Source: Streptomyces sp. CB02366 (GTDB taxonomy: Bacteria; Actinomycetota; Actinomycetes; Streptomycetales; Streptomycetaceae). Taken from it: a stretch of 64,000 bases of DNA. Every line of letters starts with the position of its first letter. Positions within the stretch are counted from its first letter, which is position 1. The stretch spans positions 186,001 to 250,000 of the forward strand of contig NZ_LIVT01000005.1 of assembly GCF_001905905.1 (NCBI RefSeq), written 5' to 3'. This document shows, piece after piece, positions 1 to 8,877 of this stretch. A program made the position numbers and the translations under genes. Below the pieces are notes generated by a model. That model saw only the letters and a program-made list of their open reading frames with translations, made no database searches and was not told the DNA's origin.

Positions 1-43
1 ATCGGGCTGACTGTCGGAGGTGACGGGTAGGCTCGTAACCAAG

Positions 44-2899
44 ATGACAGAGGACCTCTCACCAGCTGAGCGATACCAGGCTTCTCGCGAGCGTGCGGCC
101 GAGATGGCGACGGCCCTCGGGCCGTTCCGCGAGATGTACGAGTTCGGTCTGGACCCGTTCCAGATCGAGGCATGCCGGGCCCTGGAGGCGGGCAAGGGGG
201 TGCTGGTCGCGGCCCCCACCGGGTCGGGCAAGACGATCGTCGGCGAGTTCGCCGTGCACCTGGCCCTGGAGCAGGGCCGCAAATGCTTCTACACCACGCC
301 GATCAAGGCGCTCTCCAACCAGAAGTTCGCCGACCTGGTCAAGCGCTACGGTGCGGACAAGGTCGGCCTGCTGACCGGCGACAACAGTGTCAACTCCGAG
401 GCGCCGGTGGTCGTGATGACCACCGAGGTCCTGCGGAACATGCTGTACGCGGGCTCCCCCTCGCTGTCCGGCCTCGGCTATGTGGTCATGGACGAGGTGC
501 ACTACCTCTCCGACCGCTTCCGGGGCGCGGTGTGGGAGGAAGTGATCATCCACCTCCCGGAGTCGGTGACGCTGGTCTCCCTGTCGGCGACCGTCTCCAA
601 CGCGGAGGAGTTCGGCGACTGGCTCGACACCGTGCGCGGTGACACCGAGGTGATCGTCTCCGAGCACCGGCCGGTGCCGCTCTGGCAGCACGTGATGGCC
701 GGCCGCCGGATGTACGACCTCTTCGAGGAGACCACCGACCACGGCGGCCGGGGCGCCGGACGCCGGGAGGTCAACCCGGATCTGGTCCGGCTCGCCCGCC
801 AGGAGAGCCAGAACGTCTACAACCCGCGCGACCGCCGCCGGGGCAAGATGGTGCGCGAGGCCGACCGCGAGCGCGAGCGGCGTCAGCGCGGCCGGATCTG
901 GACGCCCGGCAGGCCCGAGGTCATCGAGCGGCTGGACAACGAGGGGCTGCTGCCCGCGATCACGTTCATCTTCAGCCGGGCGGGGTGCGAGGCCGCCGTC
1001 CAGCAGTGCCTGTACGCCGGCCTGCGGCTCAACGACGAGGACAACCGGCGGCTGGTCCGCGAGATCGTCGAGGAGCGGACCGCCTCCATCCCCGGCGAGG
1101 ACCTGCACGTCCTGGGCTACTACGAGTGGCTCGAAGGGCTGGAGCGGGGCATCGCCGCCCACCACGCGGGCATGCTGCCGACCTTCAAGGAGGTCGTCGA
1201 GGAGTTGTTCGTCCGCGGCCTGGTCAGGGCCGTCTTCGCCACCGAGACGCTGGCGCTCGGCATCAACATGCCCGCGCGCTCCGTGGTCCTGGAGAAGCTC
1301 GTCAAGTGGAACGGCGAGCAGCACGCCGACATCACCCCCGGCGAGTACACCCAGCTCACCGGGCGGGCCGGACGCCGCGGCATCGACGTCGAGGGCCACG
1401 CGGTGGTCCTGTGGCAGCGGGGCATGGACCCGACCGCGCTGGCCGGCCTCGCGGGCACGCGTACGTATCCGCTGCGCTCTAGCTTCCGCCCCTCGTACAA
1501 CATGGCGGTCAACCTGGTGCAGCAGTTCGGGCGGCACCGCTCGCGCGAGCTGCTGGAGACCTCGTTCGCCCAGTTCCAGGCGGACAAGTCCGTCGTGGGC
1601 ATCTCCCGGCAGGTGCAGCGCAACGAGGAGGGCCTGGAGGGCTACAAGGAGGGCATGACCTGCCACCTCGGGGACTTCGAGGAGTACGCGCGCCTGCGGC
1701 GCGACCTCAAGGACCGTGAGACGGAGCTGGCCAAGCAGGGGGCGGCGCAGCGACGGGCGGCGGCGGCCTCCTCGCTGGAGAAGCTCAAGCCCGGGGACGT
1801 CATCCACGTGCCGACGGGGAAGTTCGCGGGGCTGGCGCTGGTGCTGGATCCGGGGCTGCCCGCCGGACGGGCCAACGGGCATCGCGGGTTCGACCACCAC
1901 GACGGACCGCGTCCGCTGGTGCTGACCGCCGAGCGGCAGGTCAAGCGACTGGCCTCGATGGACTTCCCGGTGCCGGTGGAGGCGCTGGACCGGATGCGCG
2001 TCCCGAAGTCGTTCAACCCGCGCTCACCGCAGTCCCGGCGCGACCTCGCCTCCGCGTTGCGGACCAAGGCCGGGCACATCGTGCCCGACCGGCACCGCAA
2101 GGGGCGGGCGCCGGCCGCCGACGACCGCGAGATCGCCCGGCTGCGGACCGAGCTGCGCGCGCACCCGTGCCACGGGTGCGACGAGCGGGAGGACCACGCG
2201 CGGTGGGCCGAGCGCTACCACCGGCTGCAGCGGGACACCCGGCAGCTGGAGAAGCGGATCGAGGGGCGGACGAACACGATCGCCCGGACCTTCGACCGGA
2301 TCGTCGCGCTCCTCACGGAGATGGACTACCTCCGGGGCGACGAGGTCACCCCGAACGGGCGACGGCTGGCCCGGCTCTACGGCGAGCTGGACCTGCTCGC
2401 CAGCGAGTGCCTGCGGGACGGCGTGTGGGAGGGGCTCAACCCCGCCGAACTCGCCGCGTGCGTCTCGGCGCTGGTGTACGAGGCGCGGCAGGCCGACGAC
2501 GCGGTGGCGCCCAAGGTGCCCTCCGGACCCGCCAAGACCGCGCTGGGCGAGATGGTGCGGATCTGGGGGCGGCTGGACGCCCTGGAGGAGGACTTCAAGA
2601 TCAACCAGGCGGAGGGGGTCGGCCAGCGCGAGCCCGACCTCGGCTTCGCCTGGGCGGTCTACATGTGGGCCTCCGGCCGGACCCTGGACGAGGTGCTGCG
2701 CGAGGCGGAGATGCCGGCGGGGGACTTCGTACGGTGGTGCAAGCAGGTGATCGACGTGCTGGGGCAGGTGGCCGCCGCGGCGCCGCGGGAGGCGGGGGCC
2801 GGAGCGGATGGCGCAGCGGCCTCCAGCGTGGCGAAGAACGCGCGCAAGGCGGTGGACGCGGTGCTGCGGGGGGTTGTGGCGTACAGCTCGGTGGGGTGA
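44..2899 (+). CDS. Ski2/Mtr4-like DEAD/DEAH-box RNA helicase
   Basis: This is a superfamily 2 helicase of the Ski2/Mtr4 type, called HelY in mycobacteria; such enzymes unwind structured RNA using ATP. The sequence shows Walker A (APTGSGKT, about residues 57-64), DEVH (150-153), SAT, and motif VI GRAGRRG near residue 440, followed by a long C-terminal region with a DSHCT-like end. At about 950 residues it has the usual family length. I chose ATG 44 because homologues I remember begin MTEDLSPAERY; an in-frame GTG at 20 lies directly on the GGAGG, so the start is not certain. The family assignment is secure; the RNA substrate cannot be read from the sequence. Confidence 0.93.
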   Translation: MTEDLSPAERYQASRERAAEMATALGPFREMYEFGLDPFQIEACRALEAGKGVLVAAPTGSGKTIVGEFAVHLALEQGRKCFYTTPIKALSNQKFADLVKRYGADKVGLLTGDNSVNSEAPVVVMTTEVLRNMLYAGSPSLSGLGYVVMDEVHYLSDRFRGAVWEEVIIHLPESVTLVSLSATVSNAEEFGDWLDTVRGDTEVIVSEHRPVPLWQHVMAGRRMYDLFEETTDHGGRGAGRREVNPDLVRLARQESQNVYNPRDRRRGKMVREADRERERRQRGRIWTPGRPEVIERLDNEGLLPAITFIFSRAGCEAAVQQCLYAGLRLNDEDNRRLVREIVEERTASIPGEDLHVLGYYEWLEGLERGIAAHHAGMLPTFKEVVEELFVRGLVRAVFATETLALGINMPARSVVLEKLVKWNGEQHADITPGEYTQLTGRAGRRGIDVEGHAVVLWQRGMDPTALAGLAGTRTYPLRSSFRPSYNMAVNLVQQFGRHRSRELLETSFAQFQADKSVVGISRQVQRNEEGLEGYKEGMTCHLGDFEEYARLRRDLKDRETELAKQGAAQRRAAAASSLEKLKPGDVIHVPTGKFAGLALVLDPGLPAGRANGHRGFDHHDGPRPLVLTAERQVKRLASMDFPVPVEALDRMRVPKSFNPRSPQSRRDLASALRTKAGHIVPDRHRKGRAPAADDREIARLRTELRAHPCHGCDEREDHARWAERYHRLQRDTRQLEKRIEGRTNTIARTFDRIVALLTEMDYLRGDEVTPNGRRLARLYGELDLLASECLRDGVWEGLNPAELAACVSALVYEARQADDAVAPKVPSGPAKTALGEMVRIWGRLDALEEDFKINQAEGVGQREPDLGFAWAVYMWASGRTLDEVLREAEMPAGDFVRWCKQVIDVLGQVAAAAPREAGAGADGAAASSVAKNARKAVDAVLRGVVAYSSVG

Positions 2900-3086
2900 G
2901 CGGGTCACGGGGGAGCCGGGGGCCTGTTCCCCCGCGCCTCTCCGCCCCTCGACCTCGCCGGAGCGGCGCCCGCTCCTCGAACGCGGGAGGCAGGCGGACG
3001 CGGGCCCGCCCCCCCCCCCGAGCGCCGACGGGCCGACGAGGCCGAAGCGGCTGCGGAGGAGCGGGACCGTTCCCGGCAGGGGGCGG

Positions 3087-3524
3087 CTACGTCCTGCGGA
3101 TCTTGGCCGCCGCTCCCGCGCAGACCATGCCCAGCAGTACCGTCAGCCCGCCGACGACGACGTTGTTGATCACGACCCCGGTGTCCGGGCTGCTGCCCAC
3201 CACCCAGGTCGACACGATGATCCACGCACCCATCGCGCACATCGCCCAGCTCAGTCCGTACATGCGCTCCGGCATCACGGTGAAGCCGAGTGCCAGCACC
3301 GCGATCGCGAGGCCCATCACCAGGTTGTGCGTGACCAGAGCCGGCTGGCTCGCCGTGAAGTGGAGCACCCAGGGGGAAACGGCGCAGTAGAGGCCGACCA
3401 GGAACACCGGCGCGTCCACCAGCGCCACATCGCGCCCGCCCATCACGCGGTCGTAGCGCGCACGCATCTCGGAGGCGTCGGGGTGGCCCGACAGATCGCT
3501 CCTCGCGTGTGAGACGTTGCTCAT
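3087..3524 (-). CDS. SPW repeat membrane protein
   Basis: This is a small integral membrane protein of the SPW family, named for a Ser-Pro-Trp motif, visible here as SPWVLHF at about residue 50. Four hydrophobic segments follow a hydrophilic N-terminus of about 35 residues. The function of the family is unknown. It stands alone, convergent with the helicase, and starts at ATG behind a purine-rich GAAGGAGA. No partner gene is evident. Confidence 0.85.
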   Translation of the reverse strand: MSNVSHARSDLSGHPDASEMRARYDRVMGGRDVALVDAPVFLVGLYCAVSPWVLHFTASQPALVTHNLVMGLAIAVLALGFTVMPERMYGLSWAMCAMGAWIIVSTWVVGSSPDTGVVINNVVVGGLTVLLGMVCAGAAAKIRRT

Positions 3525-3675
3525 GAGATCTCGTCTCCTTCGCTTCCGCGGGCCCCGCCGCCGTGCGGTCGGTGGCGACGGGTGCCCTCACCCCATAGTG
3601 CGCTTATCCGGTTCTTATGTGAACATTTCGGGCGCGGTTCTTCGGGAGATCTCTCCGCGGGACCGGTCGGAGCCC

Positions 3676-4635
3676 TCACGCGGCCCGGGGGCCCTCGGCG
3701 TCCAGTCGTGCCGCCAGGGCGAGAAGGTCCGACGTGCCCAGGCAGCGGTCCGCGTAACCGGGAAGCGGTACGTGCAGGAGCTCGGTCCAACGGGCCGGCA
3801 CCTCCCCGATCCCGTACACCGCTCCCGCCAGGCCGCCCGTCACGGCCGCCACCGTGTCGGTGTCGCCGCCCACGTCGACGGCGGCCGCCAGCGCCTGCTC
3901 GAAGCGGTCCGTCGTGCGCAGCGCCCACAGGGCCGTTCCCAGGCAGGGCCACACCGCCCCGTTGAACTCGGTCGCCAGGCCCGGGTGCCAGTCGGGTGCC
4001 AGTACCTCGGCCCAGCGGGCCCGGTGGGCGACGTGCACCTCGGCCAGCGTTCGCGGCACGGCGGCGAGCGGGTCGCCGCCGGCCAGTGCCACCCGGATGA
4101 GTTCGTGGAGCACCGCGGTGCCCTCCCAGGCCGCCCGGTCGCCGTGGGTCAGGGCCGCGATCCGACGGGCCGCCTCCATCGTCCGCGTACGCCCGGCGCG
4201 GGCGAAGTACACCGCCGACGTCGAGGCCCGCATCAGCGAACCGTTGCCCGCGGCCCGCCCGTTGACCTGGAAGTGCAGGGCCGCGGCCTGGTCCCAGGGC
4301 GCGCCGCCGGTCAGCACGTCCTCGGTCTGCAGGCCGATGTCCTTGGGGTCGCCCGCCGCCCACCGCCGGAACCGGCCGAACAACTCCGGCAGGTCCAGGC
4401 CGTCGCACTCCAGCAGCGACTCCGCGACCAGCACGGCCATCTGCGTGTCGTCCGTCGCCTCGCCCGGATCCCAGCCGCCGCCTCCGCACAACGTCCCGGC
4501 GCCGTCCGGGAAGCGGGCCGTGAACACCCCGGCGGGGCCGAACTCGAACGGGGCGCCGAGCGCGTCCCCGGCGGCGGAGCCCACCACGGCCCCGGCCGCG
4601 CGGTCGCCACGGTCCACGGGTGCGCGCTGCGTCAT
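3676..4635 (-). CDS. ADP-ribosylglycohydrolase family protein
   Basis: This is a member of the ADP-ribosylglycohydrolase family (DraG/ARH3 type), which removes ADP-ribose from proteins or small molecules with two metal ions. Visible motifs are GSAAGDALGAPFEFG near the N-terminus, DDTQMA, and GGDTDTVAAVTGGLAGA near the C-terminus, which supply the metal-binding aspartates. The length of 319 residues is normal. There is no signal peptide, so it should be cytoplasmic. The genes on either side do not suggest a substrate. Confidence 0.9.
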   Translation of the reverse strand: MTQRAPVDRGDRAAGAVVGSAAGDALGAPFEFGPAGVFTARFPDGAGTLCGGGGWDPGEATDDTQMAVLVAESLLECDGLDLPELFGRFRRWAAGDPKDIGLQTEDVLTGGAPWDQAAALHFQVNGRAAGNGSLMRASTSAVYFARAGRTRTMEAARRIAALTHGDRAAWEGTAVLHELIRVALAGGDPLAAVPRTLAEVHVAHRARWAEVLAPDWHPGLATEFNGAVWPCLGTALWALRTTDRFEQALAAAVDVGGDTDTVAAVTGGLAGAVYGIGEVPARWTELLHVPLPGYADRCLGTSDLLALAARLDAEGPRAA

Positions 4636-4727
4636 CCGGCCAGGCTAAGGGCCGCCGTCGCGCGCGGCGAGGGGCGGGGCCGTCGTGTACGCGGTCCCGC
4701 CCCTCGCCGATGGAGGCCCGGTGCGGG

Positions 4728-5375
4728 CTACTTCGGGGGCATCAGGACCGTGTCGACGATGTACACCGTCGCGTTGGCGGTCGGGACGTTGCCGCAGACG
4801 ACCTTCGAGGAGTCGTTCACGGTGTACTCCGTGTCCGAGCCGGCCGTCGTCAGCTTGCTCTTCTCCAGGGTGGCGAAGGAACCCTTCTCCAGCTGGCCGG
4901 GCGTCAGCTTCTCACCGACCACGTGGTACGTGAGCACCTTGGTGAGCTCGGCCTTGTCCGCCAGCAGCGCGTCCAGGTCGGCCTTCGGGATCTTCGCGAA
5001 GGCGTCGTCGGTCGGAGCGAAGACGGTGATGTTCTGCGCGTTGTTGAGCGTGTCGACCAGGCCGGCCTGCTTCACGGCGGCCACCAGCGTCGACAGCTCC
5101 TTGTTGTTCGACGCGGCGGTGGCGACCGGGTCCTGCGCCATGCCGTCGAACGAGCCCGCGCCCTCCTTCGGCACCGACGAACAGGCCGGGCCGAACGGCT
5201 TGTCCATGGGCATCGGGTCGTCGGCCGGGGTGCTGGCCGGCGCGGACGCGCTGGACGTCGAACCCGAGGCGGAGTCCTTGGAGGAGTCGTCCGACGAGCA
5301 GGCGGTCAGAGCGAGCGGCAGCACGACGGCTGCGGACACGGCGAGAGCTGCGCGGCGGAAGAGGAGCGAGTTCAT
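4728..5375 (-). CDS. FAS1 (fasciclin) domain lipoprotein, MPT83-like
   Basis: This is a secreted lipoprotein with one fasciclin (FAS1) domain. The N-terminal signal ends in a lipobox (LTAC, Cys26), then comes a Ser/Ala/Asp-rich linker and the FAS1 domain with the conserved NITVFAPTDDAF and LTYHVVGEKL stretches. It resembles mycobacterial MPT70/MPT83, which are controlled by SigK and RskA. That link is pertinent because sigK- and rskA-like genes lie 2-3 kb away and a near-identical promoter lies at 5701-5733. The start ATG has AGGAGA just upstream. Its role, probably adhesion or envelope structure, is inferred from the family only. Confidence 0.92.
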   Translation of the reverse strand: MNSLLFRRAALAVSAAVVLPLALTACSSDDSSKDSASGSTSSASAPASTPADDPMPMDKPFGPACSSVPKEGAGSFDGMAQDPVATAASNNKELSTLVAAVKQAGLVDTLNNAQNITVFAPTDDAFAKIPKADLDALLADKAELTKVLTYHVVGEKLTPGQLEKGSFATLEKSKLTTAGSDTEYTVNDSSKVVCGNVPTANATVYIVDTVLMPPK

Positions 5376-5930
5376 GGTGTTTCTCCTGAGTCGATGGGGC
5401 TGATGGGGCCGATGGGTCTAAAGGGAGTGAGGGGACAAAGAGAAGAGAGGTGAGCGGGGGCGGGAGAGGCGCGGTCGAGCGTGCCGCCTGCTCGGCGCCC
5501 GTCGTTCAGTGCGTGAGGGGTGCCGTGGCCCGTCTCCCAGCCGCGGGAGACGGACCACGGGTCGGAGGCGACGCGACGGCGCCCCCGCGACCGGCGGTTC
5601 GACCACCCGTCGCGGTGAGCCCCGCACGTACCGAGCGGGACCGCGGGGAGAGGCGTGCGCCGTTCGTCGGTGCGTCGTGCCGGTCTGTTCTCACGCAAGG
5701 GGTTCGGGGCCGGACGGCCGGCGGATTGGTCGGGTCTCCTCATTCACTCGTCCGGAGGTACGCCGGTGCTCGGCCGGTCCGTCGGCGCGGCAGTCGCGGA
5801 CGGCCCCCGGCGGGGCGGCCCCCCGGCGCTCCGACGCGCGCGTGGGGGGCCACCGGAGGGGGGCGGCAGGGCGCGACGGCGGACGGCCGTGGCGGCGGCG
5901 GGGCGGGGCCGACCATCGCGCACGGCGAAA
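5376..5930. other. Long gene-free region upstream of the FAS1 lipoprotein
   Basis: About 550 bases hold no convincing gene. The part next to the FAS1 start (5393-5419) has three 9-base repeats of the form GATGGGGCY, read as CCCATC units in the lipoprotein mRNA leader. A candidate ECF promoter facing the lipoprotein lies at 5701-5733, which would give a leader of about 320 nt. Short reading frames here have arginine-rich compositions typical of chance frames. Confidence 0.5.
5701..5733 (-). promoter_or_regulatory. Candidate SigK-type ECF promoter for the FAS1 lipoprotein
   Basis: Read on the minus strand, the site is CCGACCAATCC, then a spacer, then CCGAACC, with 15 bases between the AATCC and CCGAAC elements. 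The same elements at the same spacing stand before the sigma factor gene (8803-8835). The form resembles the mycobacterial SigK consensus CCATCC-N15/16-CCGAAT as I remember it. Assignment to this sigma factor is inference. Confidence 0.6.
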
Positions 5931-5974
5931 GGGGCCCGTTCCGCGACCGGACGACCGGTCGCGGAACGGGCCCC
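5931..5974 (-). terminator. Terminator of the photolyase gene
   Basis: A perfect 20-bp stem (5931-5950 with 5955-5974) around the loop ACGA lies 18 bases beyond the photolyase stop codon. Reading away from the photolyase it is followed by CTTTCG. The stem is strong enough to act from either side. Confidence 0.8.
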
Positions 5975-5992
5975 CCGCGCGGCGGCGTACGG

Positions 5993-7360
5993 TCAGCCCA
6001 GGCCGCGTGCGTGCTCGAAGCGGGCCCGTGCCTCGGCCAGGTCCACCAGCGGGTCCGGGTAGTCGACGGCCGCCCGGTCCGCCCCCTTCAGCTTCCAGGG
6101 TTCGTGGACCGCGGCCCCCTCCAGCCCCGCCAGCTCCGGCACCCACCGCCGTACGTAGTCGCCCCGGGGGTCGAGGCGCTTGCCCTGGCTCACCGGGTTG
6201 AGCACCCGGTTGGGGCGGGTGTCCGTGCCGGTGCCCGCCACCCACTGCCAGTTGAGCTGGTTGTTGGCCAGGTCGCCGTCGACCAGCAGGTCCAGGAAGT
6301 GCCGGGCGCCCACCCGCCAGTCCACGTACAGCGTCTTGGTGAGGAAGCTCGCTGCCAGCATCCGGGCCCGGTTGTGCATCCAGCCCTCGTGGGCGAGCTG
6401 CCGCATCGCCGCGTCCACCACCGGGTAGCCCGTCCGCCCGGACTTCCAGGCGTCGATCTCGTCCTCGTCGCGGCGCCAGCGGTCCTGGCGCGGCCGGTAG
6501 TCGGACCAGGAGGCGTCCGGGCGGGCCGCGAGGACCTGGTGGTGGAAGTCGCGCCAGGCCAGCTGCCGGACGAACGCCTCGCCGCCGGGTCCGCCCTTCT
6601 CCCGGGCGCGGCCGGCCAGTTCGGCGGCGGAGACCGTGCCGAAGTGCAGGTGGGGGGAGAGCCGGGAGGTCGCGTCGCCGGCCAGGTCGTCGTGACCGTC
6701 CTCGTAGCCGGCCATCGGCCCGTTCAGCCAGGAGGTCATCAGCCTGCGGCCCGCGGCCTCGCCGCCCCGGGCCAAGGCGGGGGACAGGCCCTTGACCGCG
6801 TCGCGGTCCGGCAGCGCGTCGCCGGACACGCCGCCGGGCACCCGGACGGCGCGGGGCGCGGCCAGGACGCCCCGCACCCCCTCCGCCTCCCACCGGCGGA
6901 AGTAGGGGGTGAACACCGCGAAGTGGTCCTTGCCGCCCGACGGGACCACCCGGCCCGGAGCGAGCGCGGTGACCACCGCGTCATGGACGCGCAGGTCGCA
7001 GCCGGTCCCCTCCAGGGCCTCCCGGAGGCGTTCCTCGCGTCCGGCCGCGTACCCGCTGACCCCGGCGGCGAGGTGCACGGATCCGGCCCCGGTCCGCTCG
7101 ACCACCCGTCTCACCTCATGGGCCGCCTCGCCCCGGCGGACGATCAGCCTGCCGCCCCGCTCCCGGAGCCCGGCGTCCAGGTCCGCCAGGCAGTCCGCGA
7201 GGAACGCCAGTCGGTTGGGCGCGTCGAACCCGGCACGGTGGACGGCGTCGTCCCGGACGAACAACGGGACGACCTCGTCCGCGTCCCGCAGGGCGGCACA
7301 CAGCACCGGATGGTCGTGCAGACGCAGATCGGAGGTGAACAGCACCACCGCGACACTCAT
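5993..7360 (-). CDS. phrB: Deoxyribodipyrimidine photolyase
   Basis: This is a class I DNA photolyase that uses reduced FAD and blue light to split cyclobutane pyrimidine dimers. The N-terminal Rossmann domain begins VVLFTSDLRLHDHP and would carry the antenna chromophore. The C-terminal FAD domain shows GRTGYPVVDAAMRQL, GWMHNRARML and NWQWVAGTGTD, all hallmarks of the family. The 455 residues are full length. It lies 71 bases downstream of the anti-sigma gene in the same direction, so read-through from the sigma operon is possible, although its own promoter cannot be excluded. A cryptochrome is the only serious alternative. Confidence 0.95.
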   Translation of the reverse strand: MSVAVVLFTSDLRLHDHPVLCAALRDADEVVPLFVRDDAVHRAGFDAPNRLAFLADCLADLDAGLRERGGRLIVRRGEAAHEVRRVVERTGAGSVHLAAGVSGYAAGREERLREALEGTGCDLRVHDAVVTALAPGRVVPSGGKDHFAVFTPYFRRWEAEGVRGVLAAPRAVRVPGGVSGDALPDRDAVKGLSPALARGGEAAGRRLMTSWLNGPMAGYEDGHDDLAGDATSRLSPHLHFGTVSAAELAGRAREKGGPGGEAFVRQLAWRDFHHQVLAARPDASWSDYRPRQDRWRRDEDEIDAWKSGRTGYPVVDAAMRQLAHEGWMHNRARMLAASFLTKTLYVDWRVGARHFLDLLVDGDLANNQLNWQWVAGTGTDTRPNRVLNPVSQGKRLDPRGDYVRRWVPELAGLEGAAVHEPWKLKGADRAAVDYPDPLVDLAEARARFEHARGLG

Positions 7361-7431
7361 GGAACACCGGCTTCCTCGTGTTGTACGGGGTCGAGCGGCC
7401 GGACGACCGAGGGCCGGTCGGCGGCCGGGGG

Positions 7432-8184
7432 TCAGGCGGCCGGGAACTCCATCAGCGCCACCGGGGCCGAGGTCGGTCCGGCGGAGCCCCCGGCGGGTTC
7501 GACCGTGATGCCCATCCCGGACGCCCGGCCCACCGGCCCGTCCAGCAGGACCGCGTCGTCACCGGTCCTCGGGTCCATCAGGCCGGCCGAACGCATCGTG
7601 CCCGCGTCGTCGAACCAGAGTTGGTAGACCTTGCCGCTCGGCGGCCGTTCCATGCCCGAAGCCAGGAACACCGCCCGATCGAGGCTCCGTGAGACCACGA
7701 CCGTGCCGTGCGCACCGCCGGTCAGCCCGCCCGACGACGTCCTCGCGTCCGGGGCGGAGAGCACCCGGACCAGCCGCTCGTTCCGCAGCTGCGCCCGGTC
7801 CGCCTCCTGCCGGGCGTCCTGGGCCACCTGGTTCTGCCAGACCGCGACCCCGCCGAACGCGGCCGCCGCCGCGACACACGCGGCGAGCGCGTAGGCGTAC
7901 CACCGCCCGGTGCGCGCGCCCCCGCCGGTCCGCTCCGGCCGACCGTGGGCCGGCGCCTCCTGGCGTACGGTCGTGATCTCCCGCAGCACCCTCTCGCGCA
8001 GCTCGCGCGGCGGGGTCTCGGCGACGGCGAGGCCGAGCCGGGCGGCGGTGGCCGACAGCTCCCGTACCTCCTGGGCGCACGCCTCGCAGTCCGCCAGATG
8101 GCGTTCGAACGCCCGGCGTTCGGAATCCGGCAGCGCGTGCAGGGCGTAGGCCCCGGTCAGCGTGTGCAGTTCGGCCGTGCTCAT
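7432..8184 (-). CDS. RskA-like anti-sigma factor
   Basis: This is a membrane-anchored anti-sigma factor that would hold its partner ECF sigma factor inactive. The N-terminus carries a zinc-type motif (His29-x3-Cys33-x2-Cys36), a single transmembrane segment (about residues 95-118) follows, and the outer domain has the RskA pattern GKVYQLWFDD. The start overlaps the stop of the upstream sigma gene by four bases (ATGA, 8181-8184), so the two are translationally coupled. In mycobacteria RskA is released by regulated proteolysis; whether that holds here is inference. Confidence 0.9.
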   Translation of the reverse strand: MSTAELHTLTGAYALHALPDSERRAFERHLADCEACAQEVRELSATAARLGLAVAETPPRELRERVLREITTVRQEAPAHGRPERTGGGARTGRWYAYALAACVAAAAAFGGVAVWQNQVAQDARQEADRAQLRNERLVRVLSAPDARTSSGGLTGGAHGTVVVSRSLDRAVFLASGMERPPSGKVYQLWFDDAGTMRSAGLMDPRTGDDAVLLDGPVGRASGMGITVEPAGGSAGPTSAPVALMEFPAA

Positions 8185-8765
8185 GCGCTCACCCCCAGGC
8201 AGTCCCGCAGCCGGATGAGCCCGTCGCGGAGCCGTGTCTTGACGGTGCCCAGCGGCACGGAGAGCAGTTCGGAGACCTCACGGTAGGTCAGGCCCCGGTA
8301 GTAGGCGAGCGTCACCGATTCCCGCTGCAGCTCGGACAGGGTGCGCAGACAGCGCCGTACCTGTTCCCTCTCCAGTCGGCTCTCCACCTGTTCGGACACC
8401 TCGTCGAAGGCGGGCGTCCTCTCCAGCAGCGCCGCCCTGTGGTCCCGGGCGGCGGCGGCCTCGGCCGAACGGACCCGGTCGACGGCCCGGCGGTGGGCCA
8501 GCGTCAGCACCCAGTTCATCGCGCTGCCCCGGGAGGGCTGGTACCGGGGCGCGGTGCGCCACACCTCCACCAGCACCTCCTGCGCCACCTCCTCCGACTG
8601 GGCCGGATCGCGGAGCACCCGGCGCACCAGGCCCAGGACGGGCCGGCTCACCGCGTCGTAGACGGCGGCGAACGCCTCCTGGTCGCCCCGGGCGACCCGC
8701 ACCAGGAGGTCCTGGAGGTCGGGCCCCGGCAAGGGCGCCCCACTGATGTGTACGGCTTCCTTCAC
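8181..8765 (-). CDS. sigK: ECF sigma factor, SigK-like
   Basis: This is an extracytoplasmic-function sigma factor with region 2 (about residues 25-95, containing QSEEVAQEVLVEVWRTA) and region 4 (about 130-185, with the helix-turn-helix LTYREVSELLSVPLGTVKTRL). No further domain is present. It is coupled to the RskA-like gene, the usual sigK-rskA order. Upstream on its strand lies a promoter of the SigK type (8803-8835), which suggests that the factor transcribes its own operon. The sigK name rests on family resemblance and context. Confidence 0.88.
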   Translation of the reverse strand: MKEAVHISGAPLPGPDLQDLLVRVARGDQEAFAAVYDAVSRPVLGLVRRVLRDPAQSEEVAQEVLVEVWRTAPRYQPSRGSAMNWVLTLAHRRAVDRVRSAEAAAARDHRAALLERTPAFDEVSEQVESRLEREQVRRCLRTLSELQRESVTLAYYRGLTYREVSELLSVPLGTVKTRLRDGLIRLRDCLGVSA

Positions 8766-8802
8766 GCGGGTTCCTCCCGGGACGATCGTGGCTTCCGGCA
8801 GT

Positions 8803-8835
8803 GGTTCGGAGCGGGCGACCGTACGGATGGGTCGG
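8803..8835 (-). promoter_or_regulatory. Candidate autoregulatory ECF (SigK-type) promoter
   Basis: Read on the minus strand this is CCGACCCATCC, a spacer, and CCGAACC, with exactly 15 bases between CCATCC (8825-8830) and CCGAAC (8804-8809). It lies about 40 bases upstream of the sigma start codon. The same module precedes the FAS1 lipoprotein, differing at one base in the -35 element. Confidence 0.7.
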
Positions 8836-8877
8836 ATTCCGCGATCCTTCCAGAGCGGGCCGGGAAAGGGGCGCGCC

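Noticed and set aside
59..1900. Long open frame on the minus strand opposite the helicase
   Set aside because: It is the usual antisense shadow in high-G+C DNA: it lies wholly opposite a gene with all helicase motifs and its translation shows no known domain.
5393..5419. Three 9-base repeats as a possible CRISPR or integration-type array
   Set aside because: The units are adjacent without spacers and too short; they are a simple tandem repeat in a leader.
5506..5694. 62-codon GTG frame just after the candidate FAS1 promoter
   Set aside because: It could be leaderless, but it is arginine-rich and without any recognisable pattern, so I could not support it as a gene.
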